Of a stretch of DNA of 7,353 bases, positions 1 to 5,858 are shown piece by piece. Source of the DNA: Chloroflexota bacterium (lineage in GTDB: Bacteria > Chloroflexota > Anaerolineae > UBA7937 > JACPPX01); the NCBI GenBank assembly GCA_016190785.1, contig JACPPX010000005.1, forward strand, positions 1 to 7,353, written 5' to 3'. A model generated the notes under the pieces. It was not told where the DNA came from. It saw only the letters and a program-made list of their open reading frames with translations, and did not search any database. The position numbers and the translations under genes are program-made. The first letter of the stretch is position 1. Each line of letters opens with the position of its first letter.

Positions 1-710
1 CTGTAAGCCATAACCACGGTCATGATTGCCAGGCCAATACTCCCCGCAAAACTCAGGGCCAAAACCCAGGTCGAGGTTAAGTACTGGGGGAGGCTGGCCA
101 GAAGGAGGTAGGGGAAGGATCCCAAAGCCGGGGCGGCAAAAGATACGGCCAGGTAAGTCATCCGCCGCCGCGAGGCGGGTGTTAAAGTTCGGCTGCGGGC
201 GCGGAAAATGCTGACTACCCCCCAGGAGGTTACGGCAAAGAAATAGAGGGCGAAGAGCCAGAAGATGGGCCCCGCCTGAAAGTAGAACAAGGGGGGTTGT
301 AACACCCCTTCGCCAACCACCAGATTAGTCGAAGCTACCAGCAGGAAAAGAAGTCCTCCACCGACATAACCGAGCATGACCAGGATGCGGCGCAAGGGAG
401 AATAGAGATAAGTGGTGCGCAGGATGGCATCGGTGAAATGGAGATAGGCGGCCGGGATGAAGGCGATCCCCAGCCACTGGAAGCGCAGCCAAACCAACTT
501 GGAGGAAGGATCCGCCACATTGAGGATGATCACATCCGAGCCGTGGACCACGGCCACAAAGAAAAGGAGGGAGGCGAAGCCCCGGGCTACCGTGTTCCGC
601 CAATTGTGAAAGAGGATATATATCAAAAGGGAGAAGGCGAGGATGAAGTTGAGTGCGGAGAGAGCCAAATCCCCAAAGACCAAAAGCCCGTTAAGTGTTA
701 TCCCTAGCAT
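1..710 (-). CDS. Seven-helix membrane sensor N-terminus, probably a histidine kinase (3' end off the window)
   Basis: An open frame runs from an ATG at 708-710 to the left edge (236 codons, no stop), so only the N-terminal part is visible. It is almost wholly hydrophobic, with seven likely membrane helices at about residues 12-34, 42-65, 74-92, 106-127, 146-169, 183-204 and 212-235, joined by short loops; a basic loop (RARSRTLTPASRRR) lies before helix 6. The layout and the stretch WLRFQWLGIAFIPAAYLHF near residue 74 resemble the N-terminal 7TM region that precedes GAF, PAS or histidine kinase modules in many Chloroflexota sensors. The catalytic part is not in view, so kinase function is inferred; a GAF or cyclase output is possible. 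An AAGG lies 9 nt before the ATG. It follows cdsA by 33 nt on the same strand and may be the last gene of the operon or have its own promoter. Confidence 0.72.
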   Translation of the reverse strand, partial: MLGITLNGLLVFGDLALSALNFILAFSLLIYILFHNWRNTVARGFASLLFFVAVVHGSDVIILNVADPSSKLVWLRFQWLGIAFIPAAYLHFTDAILRTTYLYSPLRRILVMLGYVGGGLLFLLVASTNLVVGEGVLQPPLFYFQAGPIFWLFALYFFAVTSWGVVSIFRARSRTLTPASRRRMTYLAVSFAAPALGSFPYLLLASLPQYLTSTWVLALSFAGSIGLAIMTVVMAY

Positions 711-743
711 TACTATTCGCCTTATGGTCGAGAGATGGCTTAG

Positions 744-1535
744 TTAGACGCCCAGCCCCCAGTGAGCATAATAATAAACCACGGGGACGGTGAAGAGCAG
801 ACTATCCACCCGATCCAGCACCCCACCATGGCCAGGGATGAGGGTCCCCGAATCCTTGGCTCCCGCCCGGCGCTTAAAAAATGATTCCACCAGATCCCCC
901 ACCGTAGCCGCCATACTCAAAATCAGCCCCAGAACCAGCCCTTCTACTACCGGCCTTCCGAGAATAACCACCCCACCCATCGCCACCAGAGTGGCAAAGG
1001 CCCAGCCCCCTATCGTCCCTTCCCAGGTTTTGTGGGGGCTGACCCGTGGGGCCAGGGTTCTTCGACCAAAGCGCAACCCCACAAAATAGGCGGCGGTATC
1101 GTGGGCCCAGGTAGGCAAGAAGGCCAGGAGGGTCCACCCCACTCCTTGGGGCAAATTGCGGAGCAAAAGGAAGTTGCTGAATAGCCAGCCGACATACAGC
1201 CCTCCACCCAGAGCCAGTGCCCAGCCCAGTAGCGGGTCCGGATTCCTCGACCAGAGGAGTCCGGCCAGGGAAAGGACGAGGATGATACCCAGCCCAGCAC
1301 GCATCCCTTCCCCGGAGAGGTAACCGGCCCCGAAGAACAGGAAAAGAAAAATCAGACTAAGCGCCAAGCCGGGCTCGGCTGCAAATCCCATCTTGGCAGA
1401 TAGTTCCAGGTATTCTACTCCTGCCAAAAAAGCAGCGATGGCTACGAAAACTAGGTAGGCCACCCCTCCCCACCACAGGGTGAGAAGGAGCACCGACCCC
1501 AAAACTATAGCACTTAGAACCCGTTGGCCGAGCAT
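744..1535 (-). CDS. cdsA: Phosphatidate cytidylyltransferase (CDP-diglyceride synthase)
   Basis: It makes CDP-diacylglycerol from phosphatidic acid and CTP, the branch point of phospholipid synthesis, in the cytoplasmic membrane. The 263-residue length is normal. The protein is a string of hydrophobic helices from residue 8 onward. Residues 218-244 match the family signature almost perfectly: SFFKRRAGAKDSG, then IPGHGGVLDRVD, with the KD and DRxD acidic residues that bind metal and nucleotide. ATG start; the codons follow uppS after 7 nt (AAGGTAG), so the Shine-Dalgarno is short and close and translation is probably coupled to uppS. Stop TAA. In many bacteria dxr and rseP come next; here a membrane sensor follows instead. 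Confidence 0.96.
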   Translation of the reverse strand: MLGQRVLSAIVLGSVLLLTLWWGGVAYLVFVAIAAFLAGVEYLELSAKMGFAAEPGLALSLIFLFLFFGAGYLSGEGMRAGLGIILVLSLAGLLWSRNPDPLLGWALALGGGLYVGWLFSNFLLLRNLPQGVGWTLLAFLPTWAHDTAAYFVGLRFGRRTLAPRVSPHKTWEGTIGGWAFATLVAMGGVVILGRPVVEGLVLGLILSMAATVGDLVESFFKRRAGAKDSGTLIPGHGGVLDRVDSLLFTVPVVYYYAHWGLGV

Positions 1536-1542
1536 CTACCTT

Positions 1543-2274
1543 CTAACCTCGGGCCAGGACTTTCTCCGGCAGCCCGCCGAACTTGCGCTCCCGTTCTTGG
1601 TAAGCGAGAAGGGCTTTATATAATTCCGAGGTGTCAAAATCCGGCCAGAAGGTAGGGGTCGAGTAGTACTCAGCGTAGGCCGCCTGCCAAATTAGGAAAT
1701 TGGAAAGCCGCATCTCTCCGCCGGTGCGGATGATGAGGTCCGGAGGAGGTTGCCCGGCAGTGTAGAGATACTGCTCCATCCTCTCCTCATCCACCTCTTG
1801 AGCGGCGACTCTGGCAGCGATCATCTTCCGCACTGCATCCAGGATTTCCGCTCTCCCTCCGTAGTTAAAAGCCACATTGAGCGTAAACTTTTTGTTATCC
1901 TTAGTGAGTTCTATGGCCTTTTGCACCTTTTTTCGCATGCTTTCCGAGATGCCCTCTAGGCTCCCCAGGTGACGAAGCCTCACTCCCTGGCGGTGGAAGT
2001 TTTTCACCTCGCGGTCGATCACCTCCTCCAGGATGCGGAAGAGGCCCTTCACCTCCTCATCGGGACGGGACCAGTTCTCGGTGGAGAAGGCATAGATGGT
2101 CAGGGTTTTAACCCCATATTGGCCACAGGCTTCTAGGACACGGCGGATGTTCTCTGTCCCGGCGCGGTGTCCCTCCAGCCTCGGCAGCCCCCGCGCCTGG
2201 GCCCAGCGGCCGTTGCCGTCCATGATGATCCCCACATGCTGGGGTATTTTGGTCAAGGCCTGCTCTTCAGCCAT
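1543..2274 (-). CDS. uppS: Undecaprenyl diphosphate synthase (cis-prenyltransferase)
   Basis: This soluble enzyme adds isopentenyl units in cis to farnesyl diphosphate to give the C55 carrier lipid for cell-wall and surface-glycan synthesis. It has 243 residues, the usual length. Seen motifs: MDGNGRWA at residues 18-25 with the catalytic Asp19; GHRAG at 35-39; FSTENW at 63-68; FNYGGRAEI at 136-144; and RTGGEMRLSNFLIWQ at 183-197, the diphosphate-binding end motif. An ATG start with GGGAG about 8 nt upstream. It lies 41 nt after frr and 7 nt before cdsA, the classic frr-uppS-cdsA order. UppS and CdsA both supply envelope lipids, so joint transcription makes sense. Some relatives make shorter or longer chains; the product length cannot be read from the sequence. 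Stop TAG. Confidence 0.96.
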   Translation of the reverse strand: MAEEQALTKIPQHVGIIMDGNGRWAQARGLPRLEGHRAGTENIRRVLEACGQYGVKTLTIYAFSTENWSRPDEEVKGLFRILEEVIDREVKNFHRQGVRLRHLGSLEGISESMRKKVQKAIELTKDNKKFTLNVAFNYGGRAEILDAVRKMIAARVAAQEVDEERMEQYLYTAGQPPPDLIIRTGGEMRLSNFLIWQAAYAEYYSTPTFWPDFDTSELYKALLAYQERERKFGGLPEKVLARG

Positions 2275-2315
2275 GCTTGAATCTCCCGAGGTAGCTCTCC
2301 AGATTAAGCCTGGGC

Positions 2316-2873
2316 CTAAACATCCAGGATCTCTTTCTCCTTAGATTTTTCTATCTCATTAACCATTTCGACATAGCGATCGGTGAGTTCCTGCATCTGC
2401 TCTTTACCCCGGAAGTGCTCATCCTCGGAGATCAGTTTCTCATCCTCCATCTCCTTGAGATCATGCAAGGCATCGCGGCGCACATTCCGCACCGCTATCC
2501 GCGCCTCCTCCCCCCGCTTGGCGGCCAACTTCCCCAATTCCTTGCGCCGCTCCGCGCTAAGTTGGGGGATAGGGAGGCGGATGATCTTCCCATCGTTCTG
2601 GGGATTGAGCCCCAAATCCGATTTGAGGATTGCCTTTTCTATGGCTCCTAGGGCTCCGGGGTCAAAAGGTTTAATCGCCAGCAGGTGAGGGTCGGGTGCC
2701 GAGATGCTGGCCAGTTGGTTTAAGGGGAGTTCGGTATCGTAGTACTCGACTTTGATCTTTTCCAATATAGCCGGTGAGGCCCGGCCAGTGCGCAGGGTCA
2801 GGAGATCCGCCTTCAGGGCTTCTATCGCCCCCCGCATCCTGCCCTCTGAGTCCTTCAAGACATCAGCGATCAC
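2316..2873 (-). CDS. frr: Ribosome recycling factor
   Basis: With EF-G it splits post-termination ribosomes into subunits. The protein has 185 residues, the family norm. Domain I (a three-helix bundle) is made by residues 1-30 and about 105-185; domain II, a small beta domain, lies between. Visible hallmarks are LRTGRASP near residue 27, GLNPQNDGKIIRLPIPQL near 88, ERRKEL near 108 and VRNVRRDA near 128; the C-terminal third is highly charged and helical. The start is GTG, chosen because AGGAGG lies 6 nt before it and the N-terminus lines up with the family. That Shine-Dalgarno overlaps the TAG stop of pyrH (10-nt gap), which points to translational coupling. Stop TAG. Confidence 0.97.
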   Translation of the reverse strand: MIADVLKDSEGRMRGAIEALKADLLTLRTGRASPAILEKIKVEYYDTELPLNQLASISAPDPHLLAIKPFDPGALGAIEKAILKSDLGLNPQNDGKIIRLPIPQLSAERRKELGKLAAKRGEEARIAVRNVRRDALHDLKEMEDEKLISEDEHFRGKEQMQELTDRYVEMVNEIEKSKEKEILDV

Positions 2874-2883
2874 CGTCCCCCTC

Positions 2884-3597
2884 CTAACTGATCAGGGTCC
2901 CCACCTTTTCTCCCCTTACCGCTTTGAGGATGCTCCCCGGCTGCCACAGGTCGAGGACGATAATGGGCAAACCATTGTCCTTGCACAGGCTGAGGGCCGT
3001 GGAATCCAGGATCTCCAATCCTAGGTTCAAGGCTTCTATATAACTGATCTTCTCTAATTTCTTGGCCTGGGGATTATGCGCGGGGTCCGAATCATAGACC
3101 CCATCGACTTTGGTGGCTTTGATCAAAACCTGGGCTCCGATCTCCATCGCCCGCAGGGCCGCCGCGGTGTCGGTGGTAAAGTAGGGATTCCCGGTGCCGG
3201 CCCCGATGATCACCACCCTTCCCTTATCCAAGTGACGAATAGAACGCAACCGGATATATGGTTCGGCCAGGGCCCGCATCTCAATTGCCGTCTGCACCCG
3301 AGTGGTGATCCCTTTTCGCTCCAGTGCATCCTGCAGGGCCAGGGCATTCATCACCGTGGCCAACATACCCATATGGTCGGCGGTGGCCCGCTCCATCCCC
3401 CGAGCCAGGCCATCCACCCCCCGCCAGATGTTTCCAGCTCCTAGGACAATGGCCACCTGCACCCCCAGGTTCTTTACCTCAGAGATCTTCTCCGCCACCT
3501 TCTCCGCCTGGGCGGGATCGATGCCGAATCCCTGGGCTCCGGCCAATGCCTCCCCCCCGATTTTTAGAAGGATGCGCTGATATTTAGGATCCGCCAC
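2884..3597 (-). CDS. pyrH: UMP kinase (amino acid kinase family)
   Basis: It phosphorylates UMP to UDP with ATP, the committed step to UTP and CTP, as a cytosolic hexamer in studied bacteria. At 237 residues it has the usual length. Motifs in order: LLKIGGEALAG at 10-20 (ATP site), GAGNIWRG at 53-60, DHMGMLATVMNALALQ at 74-89, GTGNPYFTTDTAA at 134-146 (UMP-binding region) and KATKVDGVYDSDP at 160-172. The 53-60 motif is usually GGGN; the second Gly is Ala here, a mild change. The start is GTG with AAGGA about 9 nt upstream; an ATG 22 nt earlier is out of frame. It is separated from tsf by 87 nt that begins with a terminator-like hairpin, and no convincing promoter is seen in that gap. Stop TAG. 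Confidence 0.96.
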   Translation of the reverse strand: MADPKYQRILLKIGGEALAGAQGFGIDPAQAEKVAEKISEVKNLGVQVAIVLGAGNIWRGVDGLARGMERATADHMGMLATVMNALALQDALERKGITTRVQTAIEMRALAEPYIRLRSIRHLDKGRVVIIGAGTGNPYFTTDTAAALRAMEIGAQVLIKATKVDGVYDSDPAHNPQAKKLEKISYIEALNLGLEILDSTALSLCKDNGLPIIVLDLWQPGSILKAVRGEKVGTLIS

Positions 3598-3684
3598 CGC
3601 TACCGTTCCTTATTCTCATATTTACAAATCCAACCTTTTCCCTGCTCCAGGAGCCGAACCGAGCTCGCCGTTTGAAAAAGGGGG
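3598..3684 (-). other. tsf-pyrH intergenic spacer (operon internal)
   Basis: This is the longest gap in the operon. It starts with the T-run of the hairpin at the end of tsf and ends with the AAGGA Shine-Dalgarno of pyrH. A short palindrome, GCTCC-A-GGAGC at 3644-3654, and an A/T-rich patch around 3615-3630 are present. The A/T-rich patch contains TAAATA on the minus strand but has no -35 box at a suitable distance, so an internal promoter for pyrH is possible but not supported. Confidence 0.5.
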
Positions 3685-3697
3685 CTAGCCGCCCCCT
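3675..3697 (-). terminator. Intrinsic-terminator-like hairpin overlapping the tsf stop codon
   Basis: On the minus strand AGGGGGC pairs with GCCCCCT (7 bp, arms 3691-3697 and 3679-3685) around a 5-nt GGCTA loop, followed by a run of five T (3675-3679). The upstream arm and loop encode the Gly-Gly-Gly tail of EF-Ts, and the TAG stop (3685-3687) lies across the loop and the downstream arm. Because genes continue on the same strand it probably acts as a partial terminator. A ribosome finishing tsf would cover the stem, so its effect may depend on translation of tsf. Confidence 0.72.
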
Positions 3698-4224
3698 AAC
3701 TCATAGCGCACGAACCTCCTTACCGATACGTTCTCCCCCAATTTAGCCTGGGCCTGGGTGATAATTTCCCCCACGGTAATTCCTTCATCTTTGATGAAGG
3801 GCTGGGAGAGAAGACAAACCTGCTTATAAAAATCATCCGGCGAGGGATAATTCTTTTTCTCCTCTTCCCAAACTGCGGGAGGCACATCCTCCGCGGAGAT
3901 ATAATGCGGATCGGTTGCTGCTACCTGGAGGGCCAGGTCATGGGCCAGGGTCTGGAACTCAGGGGTGCGGGCTACAAAATCGGTCTCACAATTGAGCTCT
4001 AAAAGCACCCCCATCCTTCCCGGTCCATGGATATAGGCTTCCACCAGCCCCTCTCGCGCCTCCCGCCCGGCAACCTTGGCCGCGGCAGAAAGCCCTTTCT
4101 GGCGCAGGATTTCGCGCGCTCGCTCCATATCTCCCCCAGCGGCGGCCAGGGCCTCTTTGCTCTCCAAAATCCCGGCCCCGGTTTCCTGGCGCAGGGACTT
4201 GATCATCTCCGCAGTGATTTTCAC
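3685..4224 (-). CDS. tsf: Elongation factor Ts, short form
   Basis: This is the guanine nucleotide exchange factor that releases GDP from EF-Tu. The N-terminal UBA-like helical domain covers about residues 1-50 (IKSLRQETGAGILESKEAL), then the core has LNCETDFVART at 76-87, carrying the TDFV motif that enters EF-Tu near the Mg site. QPFIKDEGITVGEII and GENVSVRRFVRYEL close the protein. It is 179 residues against about 280 in E. coli, so one core repeat and the coiled coil are lacking; such short forms are known in Thermus and Chloroflexota, so this is not a truncation. The start is GTG, whose G is the last base of the rpsB TAG stop (1-nt overlap), with GAGGGGGCGAGG upstream. The end of the gene is built into a terminator-like hairpin. 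Stop TAG. Confidence 0.95.
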   Translation of the reverse strand: MKITAEMIKSLRQETGAGILESKEALAAAGGDMERAREILRQKGLSAAAKVAGREAREGLVEAYIHGPGRMGVLLELNCETDFVARTPEFQTLAHDLALQVAATDPHYISAEDVPPAVWEEEKKNYPSPDDFYKQVCLLSQPFIKDEGITVGEIITQAQAKLGENVSVRRFVRYELGGG

Positions 4225-5027
4225 TATGCCTCGCCCCCTCTTTCTTCTATTTTGGTCAGGCCCTCCACCCCACGGATAGGCGCCGCACCGGTACTTACCT
4301 CCCAGGAGGGGAGAGTACCTTCTTGGCCGGCGTGGACCGACTCCCAGAGCTGCTTCCCCTCGCCGACGGCATCGGCTATTTTAGTCGCCACCAGTTTTAT
4401 CGCCCGGATGGCATCATCGTTGGAAGGGATGGGATAGGCAATGGGGTCTGGATTGCTGTTGGTATCGACCATGGCCACCACCGGGATTCCCAGAGCGTTG
4501 GCCTCCTTTACCGCAATGGCCTCTTGGTTGGTATCCACCACAAAAAGGAGTTGGGGGAGGATGCGCATATTTTTCAATCCCCCCAGCCGCTGGTTCATTC
4601 TGGCTATCTCCCTTTGCACTTGCAGGATCTCCTTTTTGTTCAAGCCCGCGAAATCGCCGCGGTTGAGCCGGGCCTCGAGATTGGCTAGGGTCTCGATGCG
4701 GCGACGGATGGTGGAAAAGTTGGTGAGGGTTCCCCCCAGCCAGCGCTGGTGGACATACGGCATCCCGCAGCCCTCCGCCGCGGCGGAAATGCTCTCCGCG
4801 GCCTGTTTCTTGGTCCCCACAAAGAGGATAAGACCACCCTGGCTCACCGTATCCCGCACCTGGTTATAAGCCTCCTCCAACTTGCCCACCGTTTGTTGGA
4901 GATCGATGATGTGGATCCCGTTCCGCTCGGTGAAGATGAAGGGCTTCATCTTGGGGTGCCAACGGGGGGTGCGGTGGCCGAAGTGGACCCCGGCCTCTAA
5001 GAGTTCCTTCATGGAGACAATAGACAT
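4224..5027 (-). CDS. rpsB: 30S ribosomal protein S2
   Basis: A structural protein of the small subunit that binds late in assembly near S1. It is 267 residues, within the usual range. Clear family blocks are MKELLEAGVHFGHRTPRWHPKM at 6-27 (here split: LLEAGVHFGH and RWHPKM), IHIIDLQQT near 38, FVGTKKQA near 69, YVHQRWLGGTLTNF near 91 and the signature region GIPVVAMVDTNSNPDPIAYPIPSNDDA near 182 (blocks IPVVAMVDTN and IPSNDDA). The C-terminal tail after residue 235 is poorly conserved. ATG start with a strong GGAGG 7 nt upstream. It is the first gene of the operon and has its own promoter and a leader of about 100 nt; S2 represses its own mRNA in several bacteria. Stop TAG shared by one base with tsf. 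Confidence 0.97.
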   Translation of the reverse strand: MSIVSMKELLEAGVHFGHRTPRWHPKMKPFIFTERNGIHIIDLQQTVGKLEEAYNQVRDTVSQGGLILFVGTKKQAAESISAAAEGCGMPYVHQRWLGGTLTNFSTIRRRIETLANLEARLNRGDFAGLNKKEILQVQREIARMNQRLGGLKNMRILPQLLFVVDTNQEAIAVKEANALGIPVVAMVDTNSNPDPIAYPIPSNDDAIRAIKLVATKIADAVGEGKQLWESVHAGQEGTLPSWEVSTGAAPIRGVEGLTKIEERGGEA

Positions 5028-5030
5028 GGT

Positions 5031-5131
5031 TTACCTCCAGTTTTTATTCATCCGCCCCCTTCATCCCTGCCGGGGACCTGGGGAATTTGGGCACTTCCCA
5101 GCCGGTCAAGGGGCGTGTCGATTTTACACAA
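5031..5131 (-). promoter_or_regulatory. rpsB 5' leader, possible structured autoregulatory RNA
   Basis: The transcript expected from the promoter at 5138-5166 would carry about 100 nt before the rpsB ATG. It can fold: CGCCCCTT (5108-5115) pairs with AAGGGGGCG (5053-5061, one G bulged), enclosing CTGGG (5097-5101) paired with CCCAG (5078-5082). The Shine-Dalgarno GGAGG lies in a single-stranded A-rich stretch after the outer stem. Ribosomal protein leaders of this kind often bind the encoded protein; that S2 binds here is inference. I do not recognise a known S2 leader family. Confidence 0.45.
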
Positions 5132-5137
5132 AGAAAA

Positions 5138-5166
5138 AGTATAGCACAGAGCGCCTCCCAGGACAA
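5138..5166 (-). promoter_or_regulatory. Sigma-A-type promoter for the rpsB operon
   Basis: On the minus strand TTGTCC (5161-5166) and TATACT (5138-5143) are 17 bp apart, and TGC directly before the -10 gives an extended -10 element. The start site would be near 5131. It is the best promoter-like sequence upstream of rpsB and is well placed to drive the whole operon. Confidence 0.75.
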
Positions 5167-5189
5167 GCCTGACCCTGGCCTGGGCTTGT
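5163..5189. repeat. 7-bp inverted repeat spanning both divergent -35 elements
   Basis: ACAAGCC (5163-5169) and GGCTTGT (5183-5189) are perfect inverted copies, 13 bp apart. Each arm covers most of the -35 box of one of the two back-to-back promoters. Half of the match follows from the shared TTG of the -35 boxes; the extra GGC and T go beyond that. It could be an operator for a dimeric regulator, or chance. Confidence 0.45.
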
Positions 5190-5215
5190 AGTTCACCACC
5201 GGATTGTGGTATATT
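5186..5215 (+). promoter_or_regulatory. Sigma-A-type promoter for the Trm112-like gene
   Basis: TTGTAG (5186-5191) and TATATT (5210-5215) are 18 bp apart, with TGG just before the -10. The start site would be near 5222, leaving about 23 nt of leader with the Shine-Dalgarno. A GTG at 5206 that would extend the gene lies within this promoter, upstream of the predicted transcription start, which argues for the ATG at 5245. Confidence 0.65.
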
Positions 5216-5244
5216 TTCGGCAGCTAAACTTAGCGGGAGATAAG

Positions 5245-5448
5245 ATGGTCAGTCCTGATCTCTTAGCCATTCTGGTCTGCCCCTACTGCAAATCCAAACT
5301 TGCTCTCTACAAAGATGCCTGGCTGATCTGCCAGAACCCAGAGTGCCACCGCAAATACCCCATTCGCCAAGACATCCCGGTGATGCTCATCGAGGAGGGT
5401 GATAAATACCGCGAGGTGCTCGAGGGCCAACTACCCATCCCTCCCTAG
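5245..5448 (+). CDS. Trm112 / UPF0434-like small zinc-ribbon protein
   Basis: A 67-residue protein that begins VSPDLLAILVCPYCKSKL and continues WLICQNPEC, YPIRQDIPVML and EEGDKY. This is the pattern of the Trm112/UPF0434 family: LLxILxCPxC at the start and YPIRDGIPVML near the end. Four cysteines (12, 15, 29, 34) form CX2C and CX4C pairs able to hold one zinc; some relatives such as YcaR have lost them. Trm112 proteins in eukaryotes and archaea stabilise methyltransferases acting on tRNA, rRNA and release factors; the bacterial role is less clear, so function here is inferred. The ATG at 5245 is preferred over the GTG at 5206, because GGGAG lies 5 nt before it and family members start near here. 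It diverges from rpsB. Stop TAG. Confidence 0.85.
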   Translation: MVSPDLLAILVCPYCKSKLALYKDAWLICQNPECHRKYPIRQDIPVMLIEEGDKYREVLEGQLPIPP

Positions 5449-5465
5449 GAGTAGTGGGGGGGCAG

Positions 5466-5494
5466 TTGACCATAGGGGCCAAAGATGCTATCCT
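5466..5494 (+). promoter_or_regulatory. Sigma-A-type promoter for the EF-Tu-domain-2-like gene
   Basis: TTGACC (5466-5471) and TATCCT (5489-5494) are exactly 17 bp apart, and TGC before the -10 makes it an extended -10 promoter. The start site would be near 5501, about 44 nt before the ATG. The gene can thus be transcribed apart from the Trm112-like gene upstream. Confidence 0.7.
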
Positions 5495-5544
5495 GGTGCT
5501 GACCCAAGGGATGGCTTATGCCGGCCAAAAGGAGGTGAGGGAGA

Positions 5545-5796
5545 ATGGCCGAGAAACTCATCGGAACGGTGAGCCACTACTACGACCGCATCGGAGTGGC
5601 AACGGTGATCCTCACCGAGGCCTTAAAGAGGGGGGACACGGTCCACTTCCGCGGACACAAGACCGACTTCCAACAGATGGTGGAATCCCTGCAGATTGAG
5701 CACCTGGATGTGGAGCAGGCCAAAGCAGGGGACCATATCGGGCTGAAGGTTAGTCAAGAGGCTCACGAGAAGGACGAAGTATATAAAGTAGAATAG
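5545..5796 (+). CDS. Small EF-Tu-domain-2-like beta-barrel protein, function unknown
   Basis: An 83-residue protein of the conserved family usually named translation elongation factor-like protein. It reads as a free-standing copy of beta-barrel domain 2 of translational GTPases: KLIGTVSHYYDRIGVATVIL, LKRGDTVHFRGHKTDF, VESLQIEHLDVEQAKAGD and HIGLKVSQ follow the order seen in domain 2 (GDTVHFRG, then VxSxQ, then AxxGDxIGLKV). There is no GTPase domain, no signal peptide and no membrane segment. Relatives occur widely in bacteria and archaea; no role is established that I know of. Binding to RNA or to a translation factor is a guess. An excellent Shine-Dalgarno, AGGAGGTGA, precedes the ATG, and a consensus-like promoter lies just upstream, so it is probably well expressed. 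Stop TAG. Confidence 0.88.
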   Translation: MAEKLIGTVSHYYDRIGVATVILTEALKRGDTVHFRGHKTDFQQMVESLQIEHLDVEQAKAGDHIGLKVSQEAHEKDEVYKVE

Positions 5797-5810
5797 CCTC
5801 CTCTAAAGCA

Positions 5811-5838
5811 GAGTAGCCCCGACGAATCGGGGCTACTC
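5811..5838. terminator. Perfect 12-bp-stem hairpin in the convergent gap (terminator or dispersed palindrome)
   Basis: GAGTAGCCCCGA (5811-5822) and TCGGGGCTACTC (5827-5838) are perfect inverted copies around a CGAA loop. It lies between the ends of two convergent genes (stops at 5796 and 5859), where a two-way terminator is expected. Neither strand has a proper T-run after the stem, so classic intrinsic termination is doubtful. It may instead be a REP-like palindrome present elsewhere in the genome or a 3'-end protecting structure. Confidence 0.6.
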
Positions 5839-5858
5839 ACTTGTATGGGCTGGTTCTA

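Noticed and set aside
438..707. Plus-strand frame of 89 codons at the left end.
   Set aside because: It is antisense to the membrane sensor, is highly charged as expected for the complement of hydrophobic codons, and lacks a recognisable family.
744..3597. Possible reassignment of TGA, raised by the absence of TGA stops.
   Set aside because: All conserved proteins are full length with TGG for Trp and no in-frame TGA, so the standard code is enough.
3598..3640. Internal promoter for pyrH around TAAATA on the minus strand.
   Set aside because: No -35 element stands at a suitable distance, so it is only noted within the spacer.
3644..3666. tRNA-like or attachment-site-like piece (GAGCCGAACC, GAGCTC) in the tsf-pyrH gap.
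   Set aside because: No acceptor or anticodon arm can be built around it and no integrase or second copy is seen.
3685..4224. Truncated tsf, since the protein is about 100 residues shorter than in E. coli.
   Set aside because: The N-terminal domain, TDFV motif and conserved RRFVRYEL end are all present, which matches the known short EF-Ts class.
5206..5244. GTG start at 5206 that would add 13 residues to the Trm112-like protein.
   Set aside because: It lies within the predicted -10 region and before the predicted transcription start, has no Shine-Dalgarno, and the family begins near the ATG at 5245.
5454..5699. An 81-codon plus-strand frame overlapping the EF-Tu-like gene.
   Set aside because: Most of it is the shifted frame of the 83-residue gene, its composition is Arg/Gly-rich and not protein-like, and the real gene has the clear Shine-Dalgarno and family match.
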